Both the position numbers and the translations under genes were made by a program. 42,613 nucleotides of DNA from DYGX01 sp035325905 (GTDB lineage Bacteria; Chloroflexota; Anaerolineae; Aggregatilineales; Aggregatilineaceae): NCBI GenBank assembly GCA_035325905.1, contig DAOKYY010000027.1:1-42613 (forward strand). Reading direction: 5' to 3'. Position 1 is the stretch's first letter. Each line of letters starts with the position of its first letter. Positions 23,936-32,823 of the stretch are shown piece by piece. The notes under the pieces were generated by a model that saw nothing but the letters and a program-made list of their open reading frames with translations, did not search any database and had not been told where the DNA came from.

Positions 23936-24694
23936 TTACTCTTGTGACCGGGCGACGAGCCGCTCGTCCACCTGATCCGCCGCCATCAGTTGGCCGTCGC
24001 GCACTTCTTCGACGCGCGGAATCGCGCCGGCCAGGTCGCGGTCATGCGTGACCATCACGATCGTCTTATTCTGCGCGACGAGGTCTTCAAACAGGGCGAA
24101 GATCAGTCCGGCGGACACCATGTCGAGGTTGCCGGTCGGCTCGTCGCCGACGATAACCGGCGGATCGTTGGCGAGCGCGCGGGCGATCGCGGCGCGCTGT
24201 TGCTGCCCGCCCGAAATCTGGCTGGGGTATTTGTGGGCGATGTCCGGCAGATCGACCAGGTCCAGCAGCTCCATCGCGCGGGCGCGGCGCTGGCCGGGGT
24301 AGCTGCCGACGTAGTTCATCGGCATCATGACGTTTTCGAGCACGGTCAGCGTGGGCAGCAGTTGGAAGAACTGGAACACCACACCGACGTTCTTGCCGCG
24401 CCACTTGGCGACCGCGTTCTCGCTCAGATTGGTTAGCCGCTGCCCCGCGACGAAGACCTCGCCAGAGGTAGGGCGGTCGATGCCGGTGATCATGTTGATC
24501 AGCGTGCTTTTGCCGCTGCCGGACGGGCCGACGATGGCGACGAACTCGCCCGGATTAATCGACAGATTGACGCCCTTCAGCACGCGCAAAGGGCCAGCTT
24601 TCGTCTTGTAGACTTTCTCGACATTTTCCAGCAGGATGACCGGTTTCTGGCTGCCGTTGCCCGGCGTTCCGCTTGCCGTATTGAGGTTGCTCAT
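23936..24694 (-). CDS. LolD/MacB-type ABC transporter ATP-binding protein (copy A)
   Basis: This 252-residue ATPase has Walker A GPSGSGKST (about 56-64), the Q-loop VVFQFFQLLPTLTVLENVMMPM, signature ISGGQQQR, Walker B VIVGDEPTGNLD and the switch histidine in VMVTHDRDLAG. The FFQLLPTLTVLENV block and DEPTGNLD are typical of the MacB/LolD/FtsE group, which works with FtsX-type permeases to export lipids, peptides or substrates from the membrane. It lies 82 bases downstream of a close paralogue. No FtsX-type permease is adjacent. The N-terminus has about 17 extra residues relative to copy B. Confidence 0.92.
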   Translation of the reverse strand: MSNLNTASGTPGNGSQKPVILLENVEKVYKTKAGPLRVLKGVNLSINPGEFVAIVGPSGSGKSTLINMITGIDRPTSGEVFVAGQRLTNLSENAVAKWRGKNVGVVFQFFQLLPTLTVLENVMMPMNYVGSYPGQRRARAMELLDLVDLPDIAHKYPSQISGGQQQRAAIARALANDPPVIVGDEPTGNLDMVSAGLIFALFEDLVAQNKTIVMVTHDRDLAGAIPRVEEVRDGQLMAADQVDERLVARSQE

Positions 24695-24776
24695 GGTTCT
24701 CTACTCCCAGCGCCACGCGTGACGCAGTCTGTCCAGGACCCTGATGCTTGGGACGGTGATCGTCTACGGGGAGCGC

Positions 24777-25541
24777 CTAGTGCGCCGTGCCCCGGCGGAT
24801 CGCGGAACGCGTCCGCAGCGCGCGCAGCTCCTGCGTGCGGCGGGCGGCGGCGGCGGCCAGCGTCGTCTCGCCGATCATGCCGTCGACCAGCTCGAAAACG
24901 CGCGGCACGCTGTGCACCAGCTCGCGGTCGTGGGTGACGACCAGCACGGTCGTGCCACGGTCGGCCAGCTCGGCGAAGATGTTGAAGACGTTGGCGGCGC
25001 TCATCCGGTCCAGGTTGCCGGTCGGCTCGTCGCCGATGATCAGCGGGGGGTTGTTCGCCAGCGCGCGGGCAATCGCGACGCGCTGCTGCTGCCCGCCAGA
25101 GAGCATGTCGGGCGTCTTGTACGCCTGGTCCGCGATGCCGAAGCGGTCGAGCAGGCGCATCGCGACGTCGCGGCGCTCGCCTGGCTTCCACACATCGGCG
25201 AAATCCATCGGCGCCATCACGTTTTCGACCACCGTCAGGGTCGGCAGCAGTTGAAAAAACTGGAAGACAATCCCGACGTTGCGCGCGCGCCACTTGGTCA
25301 GCTTGCGCTGGGGGACGCGCGTGATCGGCACGCCGCCGATCACGATCTCGCCGCTGGTTGGCGTGTCGATGGCGGTCAGCATATTGAGAAAGGTGGTCTT
25401 GCCGCTGCCGGACGGGCCGACGATGGTGGCGAATTCGCCCTTCTGGACATCAATATTGATCCCGCGCAGCACGTTCAGCGGGCCAGCCGGGGTGTCGAAG
25501 GTCTTCACCAAGTCATGCGCTTGAATGAAGGGTTCGGCCAT
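24777..25541 (-). CDS. LolD/MacB-type ABC transporter ATP-binding protein (copy B)
   Basis: This 254-residue ATPase is closely similar in layout to copy A. It has Walker A GPSGSGKTT (about 42-50), FFQLLPTLTVVENVMAPMDF, signature LSGGQQQR, Walker B LIIGDEPTGNLD and VVTHDRELVHSVPRV. The C-terminal tail of about 30 residues is Ala/Arg-rich. The start at 25541 has AGGAG nine bases upstream; a frame extending to 25586 has no family support. It is the first gene of a minus-strand group (copy B, copy A, STAS). Its permease partner must be encoded elsewhere or shared. Confidence 0.92.
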   Translation of the reverse strand: MAEPFIQAHDLVKTFDTPAGPLNVLRGINIDVQKGEFATIVGPSGSGKTTFLNMLTAIDTPTSGEIVIGGVPITRVPQRKLTKWRARNVGIVFQFFQLLPTLTVVENVMAPMDFADVWKPGERRDVAMRLLDRFGIADQAYKTPDMLSGGQQQRVAIARALANNPPLIIGDEPTGNLDRMSAANVFNIFAELADRGTTVLVVTHDRELVHSVPRVFELVDGMIGETTLAAAAARRTQELRALRTRSAIRRGTAH

Positions 25542-25795
25542 CAGTGCGCTTCTCCTTCGCCCGAGACGGAACCGGGTCATAAACAATGCGGATCGGCGGT
25601 ACGCTGGGCGCTCGCATGGCCCTCAATCACACGCACCGGTTATGAATACGCAGCCGCCGCCGGAGAGTTGCAGCGCCATGCGACTCCGGCTCGCGCCGGT
25701 GATGGCTCGGCCTCCGGGCGGGGAACCGTATCCCTGCGCGAGGTCGCGGTCTTTGTTGTTGGCTTATCGCGGCTCTGAAAAGCAAGCTGTCTATC

Positions 25796-25824
25796 ATCAT
25801 ACGTAAAGCCTGCCTGGGGCGCAA
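25796..25824 (-). promoter_or_regulatory. candidate promoter of the LolD-like ATPase pair
   Basis: On the minus strand TTGCGC (25819-25824) and TATGAT (25796-25801) are spaced by 17 bases. The leader to the ATG at 25541 would be about 250 bases, which is long. The -35 overlaps the GCAA-loop hairpin at 25816-25829. Confidence 0.4.
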
Positions 25825-25851
25825 GCCCCTGCCCCGGATTTCGCCGGTCGA

Positions 25852-25880
25852 TTGGCCGCCGGGCCTCTTTTTGAGATAAT
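25852..25880 (+). promoter_or_regulatory. candidate promoter of the Opp/Dpp-type ABC operon
   Basis: TTGGCC (25852-25857) and GATAAT (25875-25880) are separated by 17 bases, about 50 bases before the AAGGAG ribosome-binding site. Confidence 0.45.
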
Positions 25881-25936
25881 CGGGCTAGCCCGGGCCTGGC
25901 GCGGCCGTCCGCGCCGAACCGCGCAAGGAGTTTGTG

Positions 25937-27505
25937 ATGAGTGAGGCTGATCGTCATCGGGGCGCCAGCCAGAGAAGGCTGACGCGCCGCCACTTTCTGA
26001 AGGCGGCCCTGGCCGGGGTCGCTGCGCCTGCTGTGAGCGCGCTCGGTTTCGACCTCACGCCCGCGCAAACATCCGCCCTGCTGGCCCGCCGCCAGACTGG
26101 GACCCTGCGCGTCGCCTGGGGCGGCGCACCGGTCGCGCTCGATCCGCTCAACGCCTCGGCGGACACCGAGATCGCCTTCCTGAACGCGATTTACGACTAC
26201 CTGATCGACGCCGACGCGCGCTCCGGCTTGGCCCCGCGCCTGGCGACCGATTGGGCGGTCAGCGACGACGGGCGGACGGTGACGCTGGCTATCGCCGAGG
26301 GCGTGACCTTCCACGACGGCAGCGCCCTGACGCTCGACGACATCGTGTGGACCTTCGACCGGCTGCGCGGCGGCGGGCCGACCGCCGATCTCTACGCCGA
26401 TGTCGAGAGCGTGGCGCCCGGCGAAGGCAACACGGTCGTCTTTACGCTGCGCCGCCCGAACCCGGATTTTCTCTACAACCTGACCGACAACCACGCCGTT
26501 ATTCTCAAGGCCAACGCCGAGGGCATCGGCGAGCGGTTCAACGGAACCGGCGCCTTCCGGCTGGAGAGCTACACGCCGGACCGGGCGACGCTGGCCGCCA
26601 ACCCGGCGTACTTCGGCGGCGCGCCCGCGCTGGCAGGGCTGGAGTTCTTCTACTTCGACAGCGTCGAGAGCGCGGTCAGCGCGCTGCGCGGCGGGCAGGT
26701 GGATGCGGTGCTGCGCATGGACAACGCGACCTTCCTCGCGCTGGGGGCCGAGAGCGGCTTCGCGACCCAGCAAGCTGCCACCAGCGGGCACGACCTGGTG
26801 CGGCTGCGCGCCGACCGCGCGCCGGGCAACGACGTGCGCGTGCGCCAGGCGTTCCGGCTGGCGACCGACCGCCAGGCGATCTTCGACCGGCTCCAATTCG
26901 GCTTCGGCTCGATCGGGCGCGACTCGCCGATTGCCCCGTTCTTCGAGCGGTATTACACCGAGGAGACGCCGCTTCCCGGCCCCGACGCCGGTGCCGCGCG
27001 CCAGCTTCTGGCCGAGGCGGGCTATCCTGACGGGCTGGAGATGACGCTCTACGTGCCGAACCTGGCCGACCGGGTCGCGCTGGCCCAGGCGCTCGCGGCG
27101 CAGTGGGAGGCCGCCGGAATCCAGATCACGATCGAGCCGCAGGAAGAGGCGGTCTATTACGCCGACAACGGCTGGCTGGAAGTGGACCTCGCGATCACCC
27201 CGTGGGGGCATCGCCCCGTGCCGCAGGTGTTCCTCGACCTGTACCTGAAATCGGGCGCGCAGTGGAACGAGTCGCATTTCCGCGACGAGGAAGTGGATCG
27301 CCTGATCGAGATCGCCGGAAGCACGCTCGACGAGGCCGAGCGCACCCAGGCGTATCACGATATCCAGCGCATCCTGATCGAGCGCGGCCCGATCATCATC
27401 CCGTACTTCTTCGCGCAGTTCGGCGTGATAGGCGACTACGTCAGCGGGGTGGAGGTGCACCCCTTCGCCGGGCGGACGCGCTTCGACCGGGCCGCCCTGC
27501 GCTAG
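25937..27505 (+). CDS. Tat-type ABC substrate-binding protein, family 5 (Opp/Dpp-like)
   Basis: This 522-residue protein belongs to the SBP_bac_5 family. The N-terminus has a twin-arginine signal (RRLTRRHFLKAALAGVAAPA, about residues 13-32), so it is probably exported folded. There is no lipobox cysteine. Family blocks are LDPLNASADTEIAFLNAIYDYL, LAPRLATDWAVSDDGRTVTLAI, GVTFHDGSALTLDDIVWTFDRL, NGTGAFRLESYTP and ARQLLAEAGYPDG. It presents peptides, nickel chelates or glycosides to the permeases; specificity cannot be read. The start is placed at ATG 25937 because AAGGAG lies six bases upstream; an adjacent GTG at 25934 is the alternative. Confidence 0.93.
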   Translation: MSEADRHRGASQRRLTRRHFLKAALAGVAAPAVSALGFDLTPAQTSALLARRQTGTLRVAWGGAPVALDPLNASADTEIAFLNAIYDYLIDADARSGLAPRLATDWAVSDDGRTVTLAIAEGVTFHDGSALTLDDIVWTFDRLRGGGPTADLYADVESVAPGEGNTVVFTLRRPNPDFLYNLTDNHAVILKANAEGIGERFNGTGAFRLESYTPDRATLAANPAYFGGAPALAGLEFFYFDSVESAVSALRGGQVDAVLRMDNATFLALGAESGFATQQAATSGHDLVRLRADRAPGNDVRVRQAFRLATDRQAIFDRLQFGFGSIGRDSPIAPFFERYYTEETPLPGPDAGAARQLLAEAGYPDGLEMTLYVPNLADRVALAQALAAQWEAAGIQITIEPQEEAVYYADNGWLEVDLAITPWGHRPVPQVFLDLYLKSGAQWNESHFRDEEVDRLIEIAGSTLDEAERTQAYHDIQRILIERGPIIIPYFFAQFGVIGDYVSGVEVHPFAGRTRFDRAALR

Positions 27506-27518
27506 GCTGGTATGCGCC

Positions 27519-28529
27519 GTGCGATATGAGCCATCCCGCCCTGTCCCGCTCGCAGCCGCACCGTTTTCCGGCATACGCCAGCCGCTTGCGCGCGGGGGGC
27601 GTTTCGCCGGAGAGCTGCTGCGCAGCCCGCAGTCGGCGCTGGGGGCCGCGATCGTGCTCTTTTTCCTGGCGCTGGCGCTCTTTGGGCCGCAGATCGCGCC
27701 GTACCGCGCCAATGACCAGTCCAGCCCGCCGCGCCTGCCCCCCACCGCCGCGCCGCTCGACCGTCTGAAACAGGTCTGGGACGACCCGGCGCGCCTGCTG
27801 GACGCCGATACCTACCGCCTGGGCGCGCACCCGTTCGGGACCGATACGCTGGGCCGCGACGTGTTCAGCCGGGTGATTCTCGGCGCGGCGAGCATCTTTC
27901 GCGTGGCCGGGTTCGGGACGCTGATCGCAGTCGTGATCGGCACGGCGCTGGGGCTGTATACCGGCTATCGGGGCGGGCTGGCGGACGAGATCGCCGGGCG
28001 GCTGTTCGACGCGCTGCTGGCGCTTCCGGCGCTGCTGATCGCGCTGGTGATCCTCGGCGTGATTCGCGGCGTGGAAACGCGCCCCGGCACGTTCCAGGCG
28101 GCGCTGGCCGATAACGCCGTGCTGCTGGTCATCGCGCTGGTCTACGTCCCGATCGTGGCGCGCGTCGTGCGGAGCAGCACGCTCGAAATCAAGGGGCGCG
28201 CCTTCGTCGAGGCGGCGCAGATTCGCGGCGAGTCGTCCGCTTACATCCTGTTCCGCGAGATTTTCCCCTCGGTCGCGCCGGTGCTGGCGGTCGAGGCCGC
28301 GCTGCGCTTCTCCTACGCAATCTTCCTGGTCGCGTCGCTCGGCTTCCTCGGCGTGGCCGCGCGCCCGCCCTCGCCGGACTGGGGCCTGATGGTCAGCGAG
28401 AACCGGGGCGGCTTCTACGCGCTGGCGCCCTGGGCGCTCGAATATCCCGCCGCCGCAATCGCGCTATTGGTCGTCGGCGTCAACCTGCTGTCGGACGGCA
28501 TACGCCGCGCCGTCCAGAAAAGCGCCTAG
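27519..28529 (+). CDS. ABC transporter permease (DppC/OppC-like)
   Basis: This 336-residue permease has a typical OppC N-terminal extension (SPQSALGAAIVLFFLALALFGPQIAPY), then HPFGTDTLGRDVFSRVILGA, a diagnostic OppC/DppC block. About five further helices and the EAA-like loop (FVEAAQIRGESSAYILFREI) follow. The periplasmic segment between helix 1 and the GTDTLGRD block holds an insert of about 30 residues (DRLKQVWDDPARLLDADTY). The start is a GTG with only a weak ribosome-binding site, so the exact N-terminus is uncertain. It lies 13 bases after the binding-protein gene. Confidence 0.88.
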   Translation: MRYEPSRPVPLAAAPFSGIRQPLARGGRFAGELLRSPQSALGAAIVLFFLALALFGPQIAPYRANDQSSPPRLPPTAAPLDRLKQVWDDPARLLDADTYRLGAHPFGTDTLGRDVFSRVILGAASIFRVAGFGTLIAVVIGTALGLYTGYRGGLADEIAGRLFDALLALPALLIALVILGVIRGVETRPGTFQAALADNAVLLVIALVYVPIVARVVRSSTLEIKGRAFVEAAQIRGESSAYILFREIFPSVAPVLAVEAALRFSYAIFLVASLGFLGVAARPPSPDWGLMVSENRGGFYALAPWALEYPAAAIALLVVGVNLLSDGIRRAVQKSA

Positions 28530-28531
28530 CC

Positions 28532-30607
28532 ATGCCTGCCCGCGACCCTGTGCTGCGCGTGGAAAATCTCAGCATTAGCTACCGGGTGGAGGGGCGCTGG
28601 CTGCGCGCCGTGCAGGATGTGCAGCTGACTGTCGAGGCGGGGCAGATCGTCGGGCTGGTCGGGGAGTCCGGCTGCGGCAAATCGACCGTCGCGGCGGGGA
28701 TTCTGCGCTACCTGCCGCCGAATGGGCGGATCGAGCCGGGCAGCCGGATCGCGCTGGCCGGGGAGGATCTCGCCGGGCGGTCACGGCGCGCGATGGAGCG
28801 CGTCTGGGGCGCGCGAATGAGCCTCGTCCCGCAAGACGCAGGCGCGGCCCTCAACCCGTCGCTGCGCGCCGGCGAGCAGATCGCCGAGATTGTGCGGCGT
28901 CACGAACAGCTTGGCCGGCGCGAAGCGCACGAGCGCGCGCTCGACGCGCTGCGCCGCGTCAACCTGCCCGACGCCGACACCCTGGCGCGGCGCTATCCGC
29001 ACGAGCTGAGCGGCGGCCAGCAGCAGCGCGTCACCATCGCGATGGCGCTCAGCGCGTCGCCGCAGCTTTTGGTGCTCGACGAGCCGACGACCAACCTCGA
29101 CGTGACCACCGAGGCCGTGATTCTCGACCTGGTGCGCGCGCGGGTGGCCGAAGCCGGAGCCGGGGCGCTCTATGTGACACACGATCTCGGCGTGGTGGCG
29201 CAGCTCTGCGATCGCGTGACGGTGCTCTACGCGGGCGAGGTCATGGAAGACGCGCCGGTGCGCGACCTGTTCGCCCGCCCGCTGCACCCCTACAGCATCG
29301 GCCTGATGCGCAGCGCGCCGCGTCTGGGCGCCAGCAAGTATCGCGCGCCGCTGCCCACGCTCGACGGCCAGCCGCCGCCGCTGAGCGCCCGGCCGCCGGG
29401 CTGCGTCTTCGAGCCGCGCTGCCCGCTCGCGATCCCAATCTGCCGCGCCAAGCCGCCGCTGGAGCCAACCGGCGAGGGGCGGATAGTGCGCTGCCACCGC
29501 TGGCGCGAGATCGCGCGCGGCGAGATCGCGCCCGCCTGGGGCACGCCGCCGCTTGAGGTTCACGCCGGGCACGACGACCCTGCGCCGCTGCTGGAAGTCG
29601 AGAACCTGACCAAGCATTTCCCGGTGCGGCGCAGCCTCGCTCAGTTTCTGCGCGGCGAGACGCCCGCCCCGGTGCGCGCGGTGGACGGCGTCAGCCTGAC
29701 GATCGCGCCGGGCCGCACGCTGGGGTTGGTGGGTGAGAGCGGCAGCGGCAAAACCACGCTGGCGCGCGTGATTATCGGGCTGGAAGGGCGCACCGCCGGG
29801 AAAATCACCCTGCTTGGCGTGGACCTGCCCGGCACCGTGCGCGAGCGGGCCAAATCGTCGCTGGCCCAGCTTCAGCTGGTCTTTCAGAATCCGATCGATT
29901 CGCTCAACCCGTACCTGACCGTCGGGCAGGCGCTGCGCCGCCCGCTGAGGACGCTGGCGGGCCTCAGCCGCGCCGAAGCGGAGGCGGAGGCGATTGGCTT
30001 GCTGGCGGCGGTCAACCTCGACGCCGAGTACGCGCGCCGCACTCCCGATGAGCTAAGCGGCGGCGAAAAGCAGCGGGTCGCCATCGCACGCGCCTTCGCG
30101 TCGGACCCGGCGCTGGTGCTGGCCGACGAGCCGGTGTCCTCTCTCGACGCGTCGATCCAGGCTTCTGTCCTGAACCTGCTGGCGCGCTTGCAGGCCGAGC
30201 GCGGCACCTCCACCCTGTTCATCTCGCACGATCTGGCGGTGGTCGGCTACCTGGCGGACACGATCGCGGTGATGTATCTCGGCGAGCTGGTCGAGACTGG
30301 CTGCGCGGAGGCGCTCTTCCGGGCGCCCTGGCATCCGTACACCGAAGCGCTCGTTGCCGCCATCCCGCGCCCGGATCCGGCCCAGCCGCCCGGCGGCCTC
30401 CGCCTGAGCGGAGACACCCCCAGCCCGCGCGACATTCCGAGCGGCTGCCCGTTTCACCCGCGTTGCCCGCGCAAGCTCGGCGCGATTTGCGAGGTCGAAA
30501 GCCCGCCCTGGCAGGATGCGGGCGGCGGCCACCGGATCAAGTGCCATATCCCGCCGGACGAGTTGGCCGTGCTGCAAGGCGGCCCAGCGCCGGAGGAGCG
30601 CGCCTGA
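28532..30607 (+). CDS. fused dual ATP-binding protein of an Opp/Dpp-type ABC transporter
   Basis: This 691-residue protein combines DppD-like and DppF-like ATPases in one chain. The first half has Walker A GESGCGKST (about 44-52), signature LSGGQQQR, Walker B LVLDEPTTNLD and an oligopeptide-transporter C-terminal motif (FEPRCPLAIPICRAKPP). The second half (from about residue 350) has GESGSGKTT, LSGGEKQR, LVLADEPVSSLD and a second such motif (HPRCPRKLGAICEVESPP). Fused ATPases of this kind are known in GsiA/YejF systems. The ATG follows the permease stop by two bases. It supplies both nucleotide-binding domains for the flanking OppC- and OppB-like permeases. Confidence 0.93.
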   Translation: MPARDPVLRVENLSISYRVEGRWLRAVQDVQLTVEAGQIVGLVGESGCGKSTVAAGILRYLPPNGRIEPGSRIALAGEDLAGRSRRAMERVWGARMSLVPQDAGAALNPSLRAGEQIAEIVRRHEQLGRREAHERALDALRRVNLPDADTLARRYPHELSGGQQQRVTIAMALSASPQLLVLDEPTTNLDVTTEAVILDLVRARVAEAGAGALYVTHDLGVVAQLCDRVTVLYAGEVMEDAPVRDLFARPLHPYSIGLMRSAPRLGASKYRAPLPTLDGQPPPLSARPPGCVFEPRCPLAIPICRAKPPLEPTGEGRIVRCHRWREIARGEIAPAWGTPPLEVHAGHDDPAPLLEVENLTKHFPVRRSLAQFLRGETPAPVRAVDGVSLTIAPGRTLGLVGESGSGKTTLARVIIGLEGRTAGKITLLGVDLPGTVRERAKSSLAQLQLVFQNPIDSLNPYLTVGQALRRPLRTLAGLSRAEAEAEAIGLLAAVNLDAEYARRTPDELSGGEKQRVAIARAFASDPALVLADEPVSSLDASIQASVLNLLARLQAERGTSTLFISHDLAVVGYLADTIAVMYLGELVETGCAEALFRAPWHPYTEALVAAIPRPDPAQPPGGLRLSGDTPSPRDIPSGCPFHPRCPRKLGAICEVESPPWQDAGGGHRIKCHIPPDELAVLQGGPAPEERA

Positions 30608-30608
30608 G

Positions 30609-31586
30609 ATGGGACGGTTTATCGCGCGGCGACTGGCTTTTCTGGCGATCACCCTTTTTCTGACGACCGTGCTGGTCTTTGTGCTGACGCGCGTGCTGCC
30701 CGGCGACGTGGCGCGCGTCCTGCTGGGGCGCGACGCGAGCCTGGAAGCGGTCGAGGCCAAGCGCGAGGAGCTGGGGCTGAACGAGCCGCCGGTGGCGCAG
30801 TACGCGCGCTGGGCGGCGAATTTCGCGCGCGGCGACTGGGGCCGGACCTTCGTCAGCCCGCGCCAGGACATCCGCGCCCTGGTGAGCGAGCGGCTGGTCA
30901 ATTCGGGGCGGCTGGCGCTGCTGACGCTGGTCATCGCGCTGCCGCTGGCGATCACGCTCGGCGTCGTGGCCGGTCTGAGCGAGGGCAAACTGGCCGACAG
31001 CGTGATCTCGATCCTGTCGCTGTCGGTCGTCAGCCTGCCGGAGTTCGTGACCGGGCTGTTTCTGATCAACACCGTCGCGCTGAGATGGCGCGACAACCCG
31101 CTGGCGGAGGCGGTCGGCTGGTTCCCGGCCAGCTCCACCGTCCGGCCCGACGCGTCGTTTCGCGAGGCGCTGCCCGCGCTGTGGCTGCCGGCTATCACCG
31201 CGACGCTGGTGCTGCTGGCCTACGTCGTGCGGCTGGTGCGCGCCGGGGTGATCGAGGAACTCAAAAAGGACTACGTGCGCACGGCGACGCTCAAGGGGCT
31301 GCCCTACCGCACCGTGATCGTCAAGCATGTGCTGCGCAACGCGCTGATCCCGACCGTAACCGTCATTGCGACCAGCAGCGGCTGGCTGGTCAGCGGGCTG
31401 GTGGTGATTGAGTCGGTGTTCAGCTACCCCGGTCTGGGTCGGCTGCTGGTCAACACCGCGATCGCCAACCGCGATCTGCCGCTGATCCAGGCGATCGTGA
31501 CCGTGACCGCGCTGGTCATTCTGCTCGCCAACTTCGCGGCGGACCTGCTGTACGCGCTGCTGAACCCGCGCATCCGCCTGGGCTGA
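30609..31586 (+). CDS. ABC transporter permease (DppB/OppB-like)
   Basis: This 325-residue permease has N-terminal helix MGRFIARRLAFLAITLFLTTVLVFVL and the OppB family blocks RVLPGDVARVLLG, LGLNEPPVAQYARWAANFARGDWGRTF and IESVFSYPGLGRLLVNTAI. An EAA-like loop (YVRTATLKGLPYRTVIVKHV) contacts the ATPase. The start at 30609 follows the ATPase stop by one base and aligns with the OppB N-terminus; upstream in-frame codons fall inside the ATPase gene. In many operons OppB precedes OppC; here it is last. Confidence 0.93.
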   Translation: MGRFIARRLAFLAITLFLTTVLVFVLTRVLPGDVARVLLGRDASLEAVEAKREELGLNEPPVAQYARWAANFARGDWGRTFVSPRQDIRALVSERLVNSGRLALLTLVIALPLAITLGVVAGLSEGKLADSVISILSLSVVSLPEFVTGLFLINTVALRWRDNPLAEAVGWFPASSTVRPDASFREALPALWLPAITATLVLLAYVVRLVRAGVIEELKKDYVRTATLKGLPYRTVIVKHVLRNALIPTVTVIATSSGWLVSGLVVIESVFSYPGLGRLLVNTAIANRDLPLIQAIVTVTALVILLANFAADLLYALLNPRIRLG

Positions 31587-31617
31587 ACGCCGCGCCAAGT
31601 GTCGTAAGGAGTATCTT

Positions 31618-32406
31618 ATGGCCCTGCCCGATCTTACCGTTGACTGGCCCGCGACCCGCCAGGCGCTGCACCAGGCCGCGCAGATTTTAGGCGCGGTGCG
31701 CGCGGCGGTCGCCCCGCCACAGATCAACTACCTGCATCTCGGCCTCAAAGTTTCGCCGGGCCGCCTGACGACCGGGCCGCTCGGCGCGCTCGGCGAGTGG
31801 CAGCTTGACCTGCGCACCCAAACGCTGCGCTGGTACCCGATCGGCGGCTTGCCGGTCGCGCTCCCGGCGCGGGGCGTGACTCAGCGCGCCCTGACCGGCA
31901 CTGTGGTCCGCGTGATGGCGCACGCCGGGCATCACCCGCCGATCGATCGGGCGCGCCTGGGCGGGGAGGAGCCGTTGGCGCCGAACCCGGCGACTGCTGC
32001 CGCTTACGGCGACGCCCTGACCGCGATCTACGCCGTGCTGGAGCGCCTGCGCGCCGCGCTGCCCGGCGCCAAGACGCCGCTCGTCGTCTGGCCGCACGGC
32101 TTCGATCTGTCGTTTCTGTGGTTCCCCAGGCGGATTGAGTCAGAGGAAGCGCCGCACATGAGCTTTGGATTCTCTCCGGCGAGCGCGGGGCTAGACCGGC
32201 CCTACTTCTACGCCTACGCGCACCCGGTCCCGGCGGGGATGACCGCCCTGCCGCTGCCGGACCCGGCGCGGTGGCATACGTCTGGCTGGACCGGGCTGGT
32301 GCTGCCGTACGATGCCGTTGCCCCGCGCGCCGACGCGCAAGACACGATCGCGCGTATTCTGCGGGGTGTCTTCGAGCAAATTGCGCCGCAGCTTGGCGGA
32401 GGCTGA
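31618..32406 (+). CDS. DUF5996 family protein
   Basis: This 262-residue soluble protein resembles the DUF5996 family of unknown function. Family-like blocks are WPATRQALHQAAQILGAVRAAVAPP near the N-terminus, LHLGLKVSPGRLTTGPL, FDLSFLWFPRR and the C-terminal PYFYAYAHPVP. There is no signal peptide or membrane helix. The ATG lies 31 bases after the OppB-like gene, with AAGGAG just upstream, so it is probably the last gene of that operon. No biochemical function can be assigned. Confidence 0.75.
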   Translation: MALPDLTVDWPATRQALHQAAQILGAVRAAVAPPQINYLHLGLKVSPGRLTTGPLGALGEWQLDLRTQTLRWYPIGGLPVALPARGVTQRALTGTVVRVMAHAGHHPPIDRARLGGEEPLAPNPATAAAYGDALTAIYAVLERLRAALPGAKTPLVVWPHGFDLSFLWFPRRIESEEAPHMSFGFSPASAGLDRPYFYAYAHPVPAGMTALPLPDPARWHTSGWTGLVLPYDAVAPRADAQDTIARILRGVFEQIAPQLGGG

Positions 32407-32428
32407 GAGCGGCAAGAGAGCGGCATAG

Positions 32429-32464
32429 AGCAGCGGTAAAAGCCCTTGTCCGCTTACCGCTGCT
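32429..32464 (+). terminator. terminator after the Opp/Dpp-DUF5996 operon
   Basis: AGCAGCGGTAA (32429-32439) and TTACCGCTGCT (32454-32464) form a perfect 11-pair stem 22 bases past the DUF5996 stop, followed by TGATCTTTG. The downstream arm coincides with the left edge of the duplicated segment. Confidence 0.7.
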
Positions 32465-32496
32465 TGATCTTTGCCACTATGCTCGAACATATGTAC

Positions 32497-32510
32497 TTGA
32501 CAAAAGTCAA
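32497..32510. promoter_or_regulatory. FNR/CRP-family box upstream of EB_dh copy 1
   Basis: TTGACAAAAGTCAA is a perfect inverted repeat of the FNR/CRP/DNR type (TTGAC-N4-GTCAA). Its centre (32503.5) is exactly 30 bp upstream of the centre of a -10-like GATATC, the spacing of class II activated promoters (box at -41.5). Confidence 0.8.
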
Positions 32511-32530
32511 TTACACTTTATCGAGCTTGT

Positions 32531-32536
32531 GATATC
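32531..32536 (+). promoter_or_regulatory. -10 element of EB_dh copy 1
   Basis: GATATC in the context CTTGTGATAT. The surrounding bases are conserved in the second copy, and a TG precedes as in extended -10 elements. The box occupies the -35 position. Confidence 0.65.
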
Positions 32537-32665
32537 GTGAACAATTGAGTAGGGGGAGAGCTGCCTGGTCGCAATTCGCTTGTCGATTGCGGACTCGGCG
32601 CTTTTTCGTTTCTGAAGGGGGGTGCTATTAAACGACTAACAAGATTCGGTTTTCAGAAGTAGTTA

Positions 32666-32823
32666 GACGCGCGCATCAAAATTGAGGGGACTGAAATGAA
32701 GAAAATCTCTACGCTTGTTGTTTGCCTGCTTCTTGTCTCTTTCGTGTTCGCCGGCCTGCCAGCCGTGTCGCGCCTCGCAGAGCCGAAGATTATCTCAGCC
32801 CAAGAAGGACCCGACCGGCTTGA
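32666..32823 (+). repeat. 158-bp perfectly identical block, copy 1
   Basis: Base-for-base identical to 34373-34530. It covers the end of the leader, the GAGGGG ribosome-binding site, the signal peptide and codons up to about residue 42. Confidence 0.95.

Larger units (their letters stand above)
25542..25936. other. 395-bp divergent intergenic region
   Basis: This gap separates the LolD-like ATPase gene (-) from the Opp/Dpp-type operon (+). It holds a candidate promoter on each strand and a small hairpin with a GCAA tetraloop (GGGGC/GCCCC, 25816-25829). No convincing small gene was seen. Confidence 0.6.

Noticed and set aside
25640..27745. 701-codon open frame opposite the family 5 binding-protein gene
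   Set aside because: It overlaps a well-supported gene and promoter region, and its composition is that of an antisense shadow.
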